In this document: positions 1 to 8,999 of the stretch, piece by piece
How positions within the stretch are numbered: position 1 is the first letter of the stretch
Layout: the number at the start of each line of letters is the position of its first letter
NCBI GenBank assembly: GCA_017882335.1
Contig: JADGPR010000022.1
Coordinates: 1 to 39,684 of the forward strand
Length of the DNA: 39,684 nucleotides
Reading direction: 5' to 3'
DNA from: Bacteroidales bacterium
Lineage (GTDB): Bacteria; Bacteroidota; Bacteroidia; Bacteroidales; FEN-979
The notes under the pieces: model-generated
What the model saw: the letters and a program-made list of their open reading frames with translations, nothing else
What the model was told of the DNA's origin: nothing
The model's database searches: none
Made by a program: the position numbers and the translations under genes

Positions 1-19
1 CAGTTTAGCGAATGACGAA

Positions 20-105
20 GATTTTTAGAAAATTTCATTCAGCGGTGACTTTTCTTTCGTCCTTTCTTTTGGTAGTAGCAAAAGAAAGGACATAGAAGTT
101 GAAAA
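20..105. repeat. Dispersed repeat with 13-bp hairpin
   Basis: Bases 59-71 and 79-91 are perfect reverse complements (13 bp, 7-nt loop GTAGTAG). The outer part (GAAAATTTCAT, three bases, GCGGT, then a pyrimidine-rich run) recurs near 16645-16665, and the right arm plus tail (GCAAAAGAAAG...ATAGAAG) recurs near 16807-16828. It is therefore a copy of a dispersed intergenic element rather than a dedicated terminator, although it lies downstream of the minus-strand peptidase gene and could also act as one. Confidence 0.6.
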
Positions 106-184
106 ATTGTTATCATCATTGATGTTCCTGATAAAAAACATCAGGATAATACTTTGCAGCTTCGTGGTGAAAAAAATTGAACTT

Positions 185-1873
185 CTATTTCACAAACTGC
201 TTTGCATAATATTTCGGCGTCAGTTTCTCCCCGGTAGCCTTTTCAATCATATCGTTCCAGTAGTATTTCGAACCCGGCAGGAAAATATTTTTCTTCAGGT
301 AGTCGCCGACTTCTTTTTTCCCGGTAAAACTCTGGAATTTGTAATCATCCGATTGAAGGATGGTTCCGACAATATGATAATAGAGCTGTGATGCCAGCAA
401 CTCTCCCAGCAGGTAATTGTGATAATAGCAGGGATAAGAGGCAATGTGGATCTTGGTAGCCCAGTCGGGTTCATTGCGGCCTTCAGGGCGTTTCAAAAGC
501 TGGTATTTTTCCGCCAGGTTCCACCATAATTTGTTGAGGTCCTGGTCGGGATTGTCGTACATGCTTTTCTCAAACCGATACATCACCTGGGCCCAGCGGC
601 TGAAAACAAGCTGTTCAAGACGCAGCGTTTTGAAACAGTTTCCGGCAATTTTAGTTTTTTCCTCATCTGAAATCCCAAGGTTATCTTTAAGCCATTGAGG
701 GTTGGAGGCAAACCTTCCAAACATCATGGCGATGGCTTCCGTTGTGAAGGTGTGTGCAGGATCTCTCAGGATAAATGGTAAAGTGGTATCGATGTTCTTA
801 TCATACACCGCATGGCCGAATTCATGCAGCATGGTGTTCATCCAGTTGGAATTGGGCGTAATGTTGCAGAGAACGCGTACATCTCCTTTGTTGTCAATGT
901 CGGTGCAGAAAGCATGCTGGTTTTTCCCTTCCTTAGGGAAGAGGTCGCTGTTTTTTAACATGTCATCGATCGGAAGTCCGATACCGGCATAGAAGGTTGA
1001 AGTAAGTTGTTCAATTTTCTTATCCCTATAAAACTGGTCGAGGTCTACGGCATAGATCTTCGGGGCTTCCTGGAAGAAACGGTTCTGGTAGTTCCAGGGC
1101 ATCAGTTCTGCCTTGCTTTTCAGGTTATAATAAGTGACAAAATAGTTGTCGATATCGTTCTTCACTTCTGCGAAAGCGCCTTTGGTGAGGCTGTTGAGCT
1201 GATCAAAAAGTTCGCTGATCACTTTCGGATCCTGTTCGCTCAGTGTGAGGCTCATCTCATGATAATTCCGGAAACCAAGGTCTTTGGCGATCTCATTCCG
1301 CTTCTTTACCAGCCGGATGATATCTGCAGCCACGACAGGGCCGATCTTCTTCTGGGCGATCCAGACTTCTTTCTGCGCTTTTACATCTTTTGAATTCCGA
1401 AGTACATTTTCCACCTCGTTATCATTCATCTTTTTGCCATTGATGATGGCGCGGAAATTCCCATATTTCTGTTCAATGCCGCTTTGCATGCGTACCGTAG
1501 CATTCAACTTGGCCGTATCGGCTTTTGCCATCATGAAAGCCCGGTAAAGAACGTCGAGTTGACGAAGCAGCAATGAATCAGTGATCATTCCTGAAACCTT
1601 GATGCTGTCTAATTTTTTTAAGGATCCCTTATCGGCAAACAGTTTCACCAATTTCATTTGCAGCTCTTCCGATTTCTTAAAGTCTTCCGGTTTCCCGGAG
1701 ATGGCAGCATCCCAGCTGGCAAGTGTATTGGCCTTGTACAATGGGATGTAGACCGAATCAAATTTCCGGATGAAATCAACCAGTTCTTTTTTCATGTTTT
1801 CCTTTTGGGATTGACAGCCTGATATCAGCGCTGCTGATGTAAGTAACGTTACAAGTAGTTTGAAAGTTTTCAT
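185..1873 (-). CDS. Lipoprotein zinc metallopeptidase, M2/M3-like
   Basis: A 562-residue protein with a lipoprotein signal peptide (lipobox ISGC, Cys20), so probably tethered to a membrane outside the cytoplasm. The zinc-binding HEFGH motif is at residues 350-354, with a downstream Glu in TTEA (residue 379) as the likely third ligand. Length and the mostly helical, charged character fit the angiotensin-converting-enzyme-like (M2) and thimet/oligopeptidase F (M3) gluzincins, which cut short peptides. I cannot separate M2 from M3 without a profile search. The start at 1873 is supported by the signal peptide. It is a single-gene unit, separated from cysS by a repeat-filled 216-bp gap. Confidence 0.85.
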   Translation of the reverse strand: MKTFKLLVTLLTSAALISGCQSQKENMKKELVDFIRKFDSVYIPLYKANTLASWDAAISGKPEDFKKSEELQMKLVKLFADKGSLKKLDSIKVSGMITDSLLLRQLDVLYRAFMMAKADTAKLNATVRMQSGIEQKYGNFRAIINGKKMNDNEVENVLRNSKDVKAQKEVWIAQKKIGPVVAADIIRLVKKRNEIAKDLGFRNYHEMSLTLSEQDPKVISELFDQLNSLTKGAFAEVKNDIDNYFVTYYNLKSKAELMPWNYQNRFFQEAPKIYAVDLDQFYRDKKIEQLTSTFYAGIGLPIDDMLKNSDLFPKEGKNQHAFCTDIDNKGDVRVLCNITPNSNWMNTMLHEFGHAVYDKNIDTTLPFILRDPAHTFTTEAIAMMFGRFASNPQWLKDNLGISDEEKTKIAGNCFKTLRLEQLVFSRWAQVMYRFEKSMYDNPDQDLNKLWWNLAEKYQLLKRPEGRNEPDWATKIHIASYPCYYHNYLLGELLASQLYYHIVGTILQSDDYKFQSFTGKKEVGDYLKKNIFLPGSKYYWNDMIEKATGEKLTPKYYAKQFVK

Positions 1874-1924
1874 GGGTGAATAATTGGGTTTTATAGTTTG
1901 ATGAGATTTGTGGTTTTACTAAAG

Positions 1925-2086
1925 AACGTTCTCGCTGACCTGCCTGCCGGTAGGCAGGTTTTCGCAGATTAAATCGCAGATTCACGCAGATTAATTTGTT
2001 TCAATTTGTCAGATGGTTATTGATCTTGGTTCATCATTTTCTGCTAAAATTTGCGTTAAATCAGCGTTAATCTGCGAGAAATAAAT
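1925..2086. repeat. Inverted CGCAGATT-type element with nested palindrome
   Basis: The left arm (GTTCTCGC, GCAGATTAA, CGCAGATTCACGCAGATTAA) and the right arm (GCGTTAAATCAGCG, TTAATCTGCGAGAA) are imperfect reverse complements around a roughly 55-bp centre. The left arm is interrupted at 1937-1960 by a near-perfect 22-bp palindrome starting ACCTGCCTGCC. A sister copy at 25521-25667 has no such interruption, which suggests that one repeat family landed inside another. Confidence 0.65.
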
Positions 2087-2089
2087 GAA

Positions 2090-3568
2090 TTAATCGATAG
2101 TCCAGACAGGTCCTTCCTTGGTATCTTTTACCGAAATCTTCAAATTCTGCAAGGCGTCACGGATCTGGTCCGAGGTCGAAAAATCCTTTTTTTCCCTTAC
2201 ATCCTTCCTGATGGTAAGAATAAGACCCATGAGTCCCTTTACAACATCATTCTGATCTTCCGGCGATTCTTCTTTTAATCCCAGGATATCAAAGATGAAA
2301 ATACCGAACATGTTTTTCAGGAGTTCGAGATCCGGGAGGCTGATGGTTTCTTTTTTATCCCACACCGAATTGATGATTCTTACACCTTCAAAGAGATTTG
2401 CGATCACCATGGGGCTGTTGAAATCATCGTTCATCGCCTGGTAGCAATTATCCATCAATTGCCGGATGTTGAAATTGGATGGAGTATCTGAGGGATACGA
2501 AGGAAGGATTTTCCGCAATGTTTCAATGCCTGAAAGCAACTTCTTAAATCCTTTCTCGGCTGCCTGCAGGGCTTCATTCGAGAAATCGAGGGTGCTGCGG
2601 TAATGCGCCTGCAGAATAAAGAACCGGATGGTCATCGGGCTGTAAGCCTGGCTGAGGCCGGGGTGTTTTCCTGTGAAAAATTCTTCCAGGGTGATAAAAT
2701 TGCCCAGCGACTTACCCATTTTTTGCCCGTTGATGGTGATCATGTTGTTGTGCATCCAGTATTTCACCGAATCGGAGCTATTGGCGATGCGTGATTGGGC
2801 AATCTCCGATTCATGATGCGGGAACATCAGGTCCATACCACCGCCATGAATGTCGAAATGTTTACCGAGGTATTTGTTTCCCATTGCGGAGCATTCGAGG
2901 TGCCAGCCGGGGAAACCCTCACTCCATGGAGCCGCCCACCGCATAATGTGCTCGGGTTGCGCCTTTTTCCAGAGGGCAAAATCCACCGGGTTTCTTTTCT
3001 CCGCTTGTTTCTCGAGTTCGCGGGTATTGGAGAGCAGGTCTTCCAGGATCCTTCCGGAAAGTTTCCCGTAATTGTATTTTTCGTTGTATTTTATGACGTC
3101 GAAATAAACGGAACCATTGACCACATAGGCATATCCTGCATCAATTATTTTCAGGATCATTTCGATCTGTTCAGGAATGTGGCCCGATGCCCTGGGTTCG
3201 ATGGATGGGCGCTTCACATTCAGCGCCTCCATGAACAGGAAATAGCGATCAGAATAATACTGGGCAACTTCCATGGGTTCCAGCTGCTCCACCCGTGCTT
3301 TTTGGGCGATCTTGTCCTCCCCTTCATCCTCATCATTTTCAAGATGCCCTACATCCGTGATGTTCCTGACATAACGAACCTTGTAACCCAGGTGCTGAAG
3401 ATAGCGGAAAACCAGGTCGAACGTAATGGCCGGGCGTGCATGCCCCAGGTGCGGATCGCCATAAACAGTCGGCCCGCAAACATACATACCAACAAATGGT
3501 GGATTGAGTGGCTGAAAGTCTTCTTTCGTCCGGCTCAGCGTGTTATAAATAATTAAGCTGGATTCCAT
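2090..3568 (-). CDS. cysS: Cysteinyl-tRNA synthetase
   Basis: Class I aminoacyl-tRNA synthetase that charges tRNA-Cys in the cytoplasm. It has all the family hallmarks: the HIGH-type motif HLGH (residues 40-43), the zinc ligands Cys31, Cys226, His251 and Glu253, the WHLECSAM and [12 protein letters not shown] blocks, and the KMSKS-type loop KMGKS (283-287). The 492-residue length and intact C-terminal helical tRNA-binding region are normal. The gene is divergent from the Thr/Lys-rich protein gene at 3690. Confidence 0.98.
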   Translation of the reverse strand: MESSLIIYNTLSRTKEDFQPLNPPFVGMYVCGPTVYGDPHLGHARPAITFDLVFRYLQHLGYKVRYVRNITDVGHLENDEDEGEDKIAQKARVEQLEPMEVAQYYSDRYFLFMEALNVKRPSIEPRASGHIPEQIEMILKIIDAGYAYVVNGSVYFDVIKYNEKYNYGKLSGRILEDLLSNTRELEKQAEKRNPVDFALWKKAQPEHIMRWAAPWSEGFPGWHLECSAMGNKYLGKHFDIHGGGMDLMFPHHESEIAQSRIANSSDSVKYWMHNNMITINGQKMGKSLGNFITLEEFFTGKHPGLSQAYSPMTIRFFILQAHYRSTLDFSNEALQAAEKGFKKLLSGIETLRKILPSYPSDTPSNFNIRQLMDNCYQAMNDDFNSPMVIANLFEGVRIINSVWDKKETISLPDLELLKNMFGIFIFDILGLKEESPEDQNDVVKGLMGLILTIRKDVREKKDFSTSDQIRDALQNLKISVKDTKEGPVWTID

Positions 3569-3689
3569 CCTGTTTGAGTTCAGACAGTAAAATTAGAGAT
3601 TTTTTTTCAACTTCAGAATTCCTTCATTTTTCGATTTCACCTTTGCACTCAAATCATATTTAAAACAACCTTAATAAAAAATCTGAGTT

Positions 3690-4043
3690 ATGAAAAAAGC
3701 ATTGGCATTTATCCTGGTAGCTGTATTTAGTACAGCAGTAATGTTTGGTCAGGAAGTAAAGAAAGAAACCAAAAAAACCACAACCACCACAACGAAAGAT
3801 GCAGCAAAACCTGCTACAACCAAGGAAGCAGCAAAACCTGCTACGACCACGGAAGTAAAAACCTCGGCAACAACAACAAAGGAAACAGGAAAGCCTGTTT
3901 CAAAGAAAAAAGTAAAAACCACAACGACCACAACGAAAAATGCAACAAAGCCTGCTTCAACAAAGGAAGTAAAAACCACAACAACCACAACTAAGGAAGC
4001 AGCAAAGCCAGTAGAAAAGAAAACAGAACCAATAAAAAAATAA
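3690..4043 (+). CDS. Secreted Thr/Lys/Ala-rich low-complexity protein
   Basis: Starts with a good signal peptide (residues 1-20, ending VMFGQ), so it is probably exported. The remaining ~97 residues are low-complexity units built from blocks such as EAAKPATT and EVKTTTTTTK, which recur about six times; the protein is very basic and predicted to be disordered. No domain is recognised. A weak -7-like CACCTTTG at 3638-3645 and the strong terminator at 4071-4124 suggest a single-gene transcript. Such tracts often vary in copy number, so length may differ between strains. The function is unknown. Confidence 0.7.
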   Translation: MKKALAFILVAVFSTAVMFGQEVKKETKKTTTTTTKDAAKPATTKEAAKPATTTEVKTSATTTKETGKPVSKKKVKTTTTTTKNATKPASTKEVKTTTTTTKEAAKPVEKKTEPIKK

Positions 4044-4070
4044 GGACACGGTAGATTTCCTTAATTGGTA

Positions 4071-4124
4071 AACGTCCTGCAGAATGATACCATCGTATCA
4101 GAATTTCTGCGGGACGTTATTTTT
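4071..4124 (+). terminator. Rho-independent terminator
   Basis: A long hairpin: 4071-4084 pairs with 4105-4118 with one mismatch, and an inner stem TGATAC/GTATCA (4085-4090 with 4095-4100) follows a small bulge. The outer stem runs directly into a T-rich stretch (4117-4124). It lies 28 bp after the stop of the Thr/Lys-rich protein gene. Confidence 0.85.
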
Positions 4125-4371
4125 ATGTCGAAAAATGAAGAAGATCGTACCTTTGAGGTAGCAAAAAAAGTCTTACCAATGGAATTTATTGAAAAACTTG
4201 ATGGAGCCGTGATCATAAGTGATGCATGAAAAAAATGTTTACACTATCGAGAAAAAGGGAAAGAAAAAACTAATCTACCAGGCGCCGTGGTTTCTTGATG
4301 GTGCATTTGGCGGGTTAGTGGAATTATCTCTCGAAATTCCTTTCGAAATGCCCCATTTCATCCGGGATTAA
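4125..4371 (+). pseudogene. Decayed PAS-domain protein
   Basis: Two short frames lie head to tail. 4125-4229 encodes 34 residues ending KLDGAVIISDA. 4222-4371, in another frame, encodes NVYTIEKKGKKKLIYQ...VELSLEIPFEMPHFIRD. The second part matches, from memory, the C-terminal half of a short Bacteroidota PAS-domain family that ends in 'EISLEIPFEMPHFIR', and the first resembles that family's start. The middle (about 40 residues, including the PAS core) is missing and the frames do not join. I read this as a relic left by an internal deletion, not a functional gene. Confidence 0.6.
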
Positions 4372-4423
4372 TTGATGTTTTCTTTCTATTTTTACAGAAA
4401 TTTCTCAACAAACTTCCCTTCGG

Positions 4424-5374
4424 ATGGAAAAAATCTTAGTCATTGGCTGTTCCGGGCAGATTGGTTCGGAACTGACACTCGAATTGCGAAAGAAATATGG
4501 GTTTGCGAATGTAATTGCTACCGATATTCGTCCTGCTCCGGCAGAAATATCAGATTCAGGCAAGTTCGAGATACTGGATGTGCTGGATACATCTAAGCTT
4601 CAACTCATCCTCGAACACGAAAAAATAACACAGGTTTACCATCTTGCTGCCATCCTTTCGGGAAATGCAGAAAAAAGGCCGCTGGCTTCCTGGGAGATCA
4701 ACATGAAAAGCCTGATCAATGTGCTCGAGCTGGCCCGCGAACTGAAGATCAAAAAAGTTTTCTGGCCAAGCTCCATTGCGGTTTTCGGGCCTACTACCCC
4801 GAGGTACAATACACCCCAGTATACCATTATGGAGCCGAACACGGTTTATGGGATCAGCAAGCTTGCCGGCGAACGCTGGATCGAATATTACTACAATAAA
4901 TACGGAGTGGATACCCGCAGCCTTCGTTACCCGGGGTTGATCAGCTATAAGACCGAAGCCGGCGGCGGGACTACCGACTATGCCGTTGAAATCTTTTACG
5001 ATGCCATCCGCCAGAAGAAATATGAATGTTTTCTCGGTCCCGAATCAGATCTTCCAATGATGTTTATGTCGGATGCCATTAAGGCTACAATCGACCTGAT
5101 GGAAGCGGATTCGTCGAAGCTGAGCCTGCACTCCAGCTATAACGTTGCCGGGATCTGTTTTAATCCCCGCCAACTGGCAGACGAGATCCGGAAACACATC
5201 CCTGAATTTTTGATCACCTATAAACCTGATTTCCGCCAGGCCATCGCCGATTCCTGGCCGGCCTGTATTGATGATTCGGTTGCAAAGAAGGACTGGGGAC
5301 TTTCCAGCGAATTTGATCTTCCGAAAATGACCGAACTGATGATCTCCGAGATCAGGAAGAAGTTAAGCGGATGA
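4424..5374 (+). CDS. tdh: NAD-dependent L-threonine 3-dehydrogenase, epimerase-type
   Basis: A 316-residue extended short-chain dehydrogenase. The Rossmann glycine motif GCSGQIG is at residues 8-14, and the catalytic Ser116/Ser117, Tyr142 and Lys146 (YGISK) are present. The stretches ATDIRP, WPSSIAVFGP, RYPGLISY and GGGTTDYAVEI are typical of the threonine dehydrogenase branch of UDP-epimerase-like proteins, which oxidise L-threonine to 2-amino-3-ketobutyrate in the cytoplasm as the first step of threonine breakdown to glycine and acetyl-CoA. The partner ligase (kbl) is not in this window. The gene appears to be transcribed alone. Confidence 0.9.
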   Translation: MEKILVIGCSGQIGSELTLELRKKYGFANVIATDIRPAPAEISDSGKFEILDVLDTSKLQLILEHEKITQVYHLAAILSGNAEKRPLASWEINMKSLINVLELARELKIKKVFWPSSIAVFGPTTPRYNTPQYTIMEPNTVYGISKLAGERWIEYYYNKYGVDTRSLRYPGLISYKTEAGGGTTDYAVEIFYDAIRQKKYECFLGPESDLPMMFMSDAIKATIDLMEADSSKLSLHSSYNVAGICFNPRQLADEIRKHIPEFLITYKPDFRQAIADSWPACIDDSVAKKDWGLSSEFDLPKMTELMISEIRKKLSG

Positions 5375-5571
5375 GCTGGTGAGGGTAATTAATTTTATTC
5401 GTAAGCGTTTGGTATTATAAACTTTAGTACTTTCGCACCCTAACATAATATACTAGCTACATAAAGTACCCGTTTAAACACATTTCATTCTAACCGTGAT
5501 TGTTAATCAGGGGTGTTTTTCTGTATTTAGCGGGACAGGCATTTGATCATTAAAAACCAAAACCTTAACAA

Positions 5572-5979
5572 ATGAAAACAGTGAAATTTAATGAGGAAGA
5601 AATTGAACTTCTTGTTGCCCTTTACGAAGATGAATTAAAAGAAGCAGGATCGTATATTGATAAACTGCAGCAGACTTTAGGAAAGCTTAAAAAACAAGCT
5701 GAAAGCGCTAAGGGGGAACCCACGCGGACCGGAAAGAAAAGAGGCAGGAAGCCGAAGAAACAACTTCAGGCGCCGAAGCCCGCAATCGGTGGAAAGAAAA
5801 GAGGAAGAAAACCCAAGGTGCAGGAAGCCCCGAAACCGGAAGTGGTTAAAGTGATAGTGAAAAAGACTGCCAAGAAAAAAAAGGTGCGTAAACCAATAAA
5901 ACGTGTTATTGCAAAACCCAAGGCCCAGAAACTTCTTAAGGTTGAAAAACCGGTTACAGAAGAAGTGAAGCCATTGTAA
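5572..5979 (+). CDS. Small basic AT-hook-like protein
   Basis: A 135-residue protein. Residues 1-45 form an acidic, coiled-coil-like N-terminus (EEEIELLVALYEDELKEAG). The rest is a lysine/proline-rich tail with two AT-hook-like cores, both GKKRGRKPK, spaced about 19 residues apart. AT-hooks bind the minor groove of AT-rich DNA, so a nucleoid or regulatory role is possible, but no characterised family is recognised. The preceding 197-bp gap holds a possible -7 element TACTTTCG (5428-5435), giving a long leader of about 130 nt. Confidence 0.75.
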   Translation: MKTVKFNEEEIELLVALYEDELKEAGSYIDKLQQTLGKLKKQAESAKGEPTRTGKKRGRKPKKQLQAPKPAIGGKKRGRKPKVQEAPKPEVVKVIVKKTAKKKKVRKPIKRVIAKPKAQKLLKVEKPVTEEVKPL

Positions 5980-6103
5980 TTTCACCACGCATTCATTCTC
6001 CTTCGTGAATGGTGCCCTGTATCGTACCCTGGGTTTTTCGGTAAGCAGCATAAAGAATTGAATCCCGAACCTCCAGGATTAACAGAAAACACGAAGAAAG
6101 TTA

Positions 6104-6547
6104 CTAGTGGCCAATGGGGCTGTTCACATCACAATTCGGCGGGCAAGGGCCTACCTTGTCGGCAGTAACACTGTAAATGTTTCCGGCCATATCGGTTCCT
6201 TTTGCATCTATTCCACAAACGATCAAAATTGCAGTTTGGGATGCATCAGTTCCGAAATAGAACCTGAACCCGGCAGCCGAAGGATCTGCCAACAGAATAG
6301 AATTCATTACGGTCAGTTCTGCTACGTCGACGGTGAACCCTTGTATATTAGAGGTAAGGGCGGTAACACTTTTGGAGTAGTTTTGAAAGTAAGTATGGGC
6401 ATCTGCAACGGAGATCTTGGCAATAACAGGATTTGGACCCGGCGAATTAGAAGGACCGGTAAAGGAGAGCAATCCCAGGAGGGAAATTCCAAAAATAGCG
6501 CCAGCCAAAAAAGGCAAAGCCGTCCAAATAATTTTCTTGTTTTTCAT
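6104..6547 (-). CDS. Membrane-anchored or secreted hypothetical protein with Cys-Pro tail
   Basis: Read from the ATG at 6547 (147 residues), which gives a lysine start and a hydrophobic segment (residues ~6-28) acting as signal anchor; a GTG three codons upstream is less likely. The exported part contains ISVADAHTYFQNYSKSV, a helical stretch, RFYFGTDASQTAILIVCGID and a C-terminal GPCPPNCDV. These blocks look like a conserved but unnamed Bacteroidota family. The paired cysteines near the end could form a disulfide outside the cytoplasm. The function is unknown. Confidence 0.7.
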   Translation of the reverse strand: MKNKKIIWTALPFLAGAIFGISLLGLLSFTGPSNSPGPNPVIAKISVADAHTYFQNYSKSVTALTSNIQGFTVDVAELTVMNSILLADPSAAGFRFYFGTDASQTAILIVCGIDAKGTDMAGNIYSVTADKVGPCPPNCDVNSPIGH

Positions 6548-6694
6548 GGTGATCACATTTAAGGGTTATTAATGGTTCACATATTTTCGATAAATATATG
6601 ACATTTTAAAATAGACACAACTATTTTTAAAAAATTGCATATTTTCGCATAGAATATCCCGGGTGGCGTAAATCATTTCCTTAAAACAGCATGA

Positions 6695-8962
6695 ATGAAA
6701 GTACGGATTCATTCTGGAACTTATTTCAAAACAATTGCAGGGTCACTCCTGGCTTTCCATAATGGATTACTGTTCATGCTCATATTCTTCCATACTGAAA
6801 ATGCCTTCTGTACCAGCCGTCCGTCCATCAAAAGCCCATCCCTGAAAGAAATACACAGAACGAACCAGGACAGTATAAACATTGAGCGGCTTTCCCGCCT
6901 TTCCAATTTTTATGGCAATTATCTTGGTGACTTGAAGACAGCCGACAGCCTGGGTGATGAAGCGATCCGCATTGCCGAGATGAGTTTCCGGCCGGAATTA
7001 TGCCTCCAGGCCTATTTTCATTACCTTGAAATTCCAGATCTCCTTCAGAGCAACTTTGAAAAAGCACAGAAATATGGGCTGAAAGCCGTAGAATTCTTGA
7101 AATTATTAAATAACCCTATCTTGGAATGGCGTGTTTACAAAGACCTGGCTGAACTTTATTTATCGGCAAATCGGTACAACACCACGCTGAATTATAGTAC
7201 CGCACTGAATTATAGTCATAAGGCCATCGTGATCGCAGGCACGATGGGGAAAAACTCCTTAAGTGTGGCGAGTTACCTGTTATTTGCCCGTAGCCTGGAA
7301 GGGAAAAAGCAAAAAACCGAAGCCCATGGTTATTTCCTGAATGCCCTGGAACTGGCGGAGAAAATAAAAGATCCCCTCCGGATGCTTGAATGTTATAATC
7401 AGCTATCAAGTTTCTACGCAACCAACAAGATGTTTGAACAAGCTATCAAGTTTAAACTGAAGGAAGGAGAACTTACCAAAAAAGTGTTCCGGATGGATAA
7501 GGTCAAGCAGATGTGGGTACAATGGGAACTTTTGTCAATCCAACATGCTTCAGGTTCCCCGGTCGATGAGCGGAACCTGCAGGATCTCCTTACATTTTCC
7601 ATTGTCCGGAAGGCCAACAAACTGAAATTATACACTTTTGCACTTTATCGCTCTTACTTCATCGATACTGATAAAACAGACCGGCTGTACGATCTGTATA
7701 ACAGACAGTATCCACAGGAACTTATAAACCTGGCAAAAAATGATCCTGCAATTTATTACAAGCTGATGGCCTATTTCAAGGAAAAAGAAAAGGTTCCCGA
7801 TTCTGCACTTTATTATTTTAAAAAAGCGGAGGTTTTCATAACCAAGGATCCCAACAAATACAAGCAATCACAATTTTATTACCGGTTCGGGCAGTTTTTC
7901 TGCCGGCAAGGCAATAAGGGGGAAGCAGTTGAACAATTTCATCTTGCCTACAACATTGCACAAGAAGTTCCCTATTTTGATTACATGTTAAGTTCCTCCC
8001 GTCAGTTGGAAGGGCTGTATAACAGCATGGGCGACTACCAGGATGCATACCTGTATTCGGTTACCACGCGCAACCTGGGAGACAGTATCAATGACCTGTC
8101 GAAAAAGGAGCAAATGATCATGAACAGCATCAACCGGGAACAGCAGGTGCACGACAAGATCAATGAAGAGCAGAAACGGGAAAGTGAACGAATGATCCGG
8201 CAAAAAAAAACGGAGCGAAATATGATGGCCGGATTTGTTGCCTTCCTGTTTATCCTGTCGTTTGTCATCTTCCGGAGTTACCGCGTACAGAAGAAATCGA
8301 ACATCCGGCTGGATCAGGAAAAGAAACGATCGGAAAGCCTTTTGCTTAATATTCTCCCCGGAGAGACTGCGGAAGAACTGAAGCAAACCGGCAAGGCAAA
8401 GGCGAAACATTTCGGGGAGGTAACCGTGATGTTCACCGATTTCAAGGATTTCTCCCTGGCCAGTGAAAAGATGAAAGCAGACGAACTGGTGGAGGTGATC
8501 CACTTTTATTTCAGTGAATTCGACCGGATCGTGACCCGGTACGGGATCGAAAAAATAAAAACGATCGGTGACAGCTACATGTGCGTTGGCGGACTACCCG
8601 TTTGCAACGATACCCATGCAAAGGATGTGGTAAGCGCTGCGCTGGAACTGCAGGAATTCATCGATGTCCAGAAAATTTTACGGTCGCGCAGCGGTAAAAC
8701 CTGGTTTGAATTGCGCATTGGCATCCATACCGGCCCCGTTGTTGCTGGAATTGTCGGAACCCGGAAGTTTGCTTACGACATCTGGGGAGATACGGTCAAC
8801 ACGGCATCACGGATGGAAACCTGCGGGGAACCTGGCAAAGTGAACATCAGCGGCGCCACTTACGAAAAAATCAAAGATCATTTCTTTTGTATCTATCGGG
8901 GAAAAGTAGAAGCAAAGCACAAAGGATTAGTAGATATGTATTTTGCAAATAAGCGTATTTGA
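6695..8962 (+). CDS. TPR-containing class III adenylyl cyclase
   Basis: A 755-residue protein: an N-terminal signal or anchor segment (residues ~12-40), a long TPR-like helical region (~60-460), a coiled coil (~465-508), a transmembrane helix (~509-530) and a cytoplasmic class III cyclase domain (~560-750). The metal-binding aspartates are Asp582 (MFTDFKDFS) and Asp626 (TIGDSYM); the transition-state residues are Asn702 and Arg706 (DTVNTASRME). The purine-selecting pair is Lys622 and Asp695, the combination known for ATP rather than GTP, so cAMP is the predicted product. The TPR part probably lies outside the inner membrane and may sense a partner. It is followed closely by the efflux operon, which has its own promoter. 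Confidence 0.9.
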   Translation: MKVRIHSGTYFKTIAGSLLAFHNGLLFMLIFFHTENAFCTSRPSIKSPSLKEIHRTNQDSINIERLSRLSNFYGNYLGDLKTADSLGDEAIRIAEMSFRPELCLQAYFHYLEIPDLLQSNFEKAQKYGLKAVEFLKLLNNPILEWRVYKDLAELYLSANRYNTTLNYSTALNYSHKAIVIAGTMGKNSLSVASYLLFARSLEGKKQKTEAHGYFLNALELAEKIKDPLRMLECYNQLSSFYATNKMFEQAIKFKLKEGELTKKVFRMDKVKQMWVQWELLSIQHASGSPVDERNLQDLLTFSIVRKANKLKLYTFALYRSYFIDTDKTDRLYDLYNRQYPQELINLAKNDPAIYYKLMAYFKEKEKVPDSALYYFKKAEVFITKDPNKYKQSQFYYRFGQFFCRQGNKGEAVEQFHLAYNIAQEVPYFDYMLSSSRQLEGLYNSMGDYQDAYLYSVTTRNLGDSINDLSKKEQMIMNSINREQQVHDKINEEQKRESERMIRQKKTERNMMAGFVAFLFILSFVIFRSYRVQKKSNIRLDQEKKRSESLLLNILPGETAEELKQTGKAKAKHFGEVTVMFTDFKDFSLASEKMKADELVEVIHFYFSEFDRIVTRYGIEKIKTIGDSYMCVGGLPVCNDTHAKDVVSAALELQEFIDVQKILRSRSGKTWFELRIGIHTGPVVAGIVGTRKFAYDIWGDTVNTASRMETCGEPGKVNISGATYEKIKDHFFCIYRGKVEAKHKGLVDMYFANKRI

Positions 8963-8968
8963 AATTCG

Positions 8969-8976
8969 TATCTTTG
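8969..8976 (+). promoter_or_regulatory. Bacteroidota -7 promoter element before efflux operon
   Basis: TATCTTTG fits the TAnnTTTG consensus of the Bacteroidota housekeeping sigma factor and lies 23 bp before the adaptor gene start. It overlaps the short gap after the cyclase gene. A -33 TTTG at the usual 19-20 bp spacing is not clear. Confidence 0.5.
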
Positions 8977-8999
8977 CGCTCGCTTGCTGAATCCATTTT

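Noticed and set aside
2795-3556. 253-codon plus-strand frame
   Set aside because: Antisense to cysS throughout; composition and lack of motifs mark it as a shadow.
7988-8503. 171-codon minus-strand frame
   Set aside because: Antisense to the cyclase gene; no protein signature.
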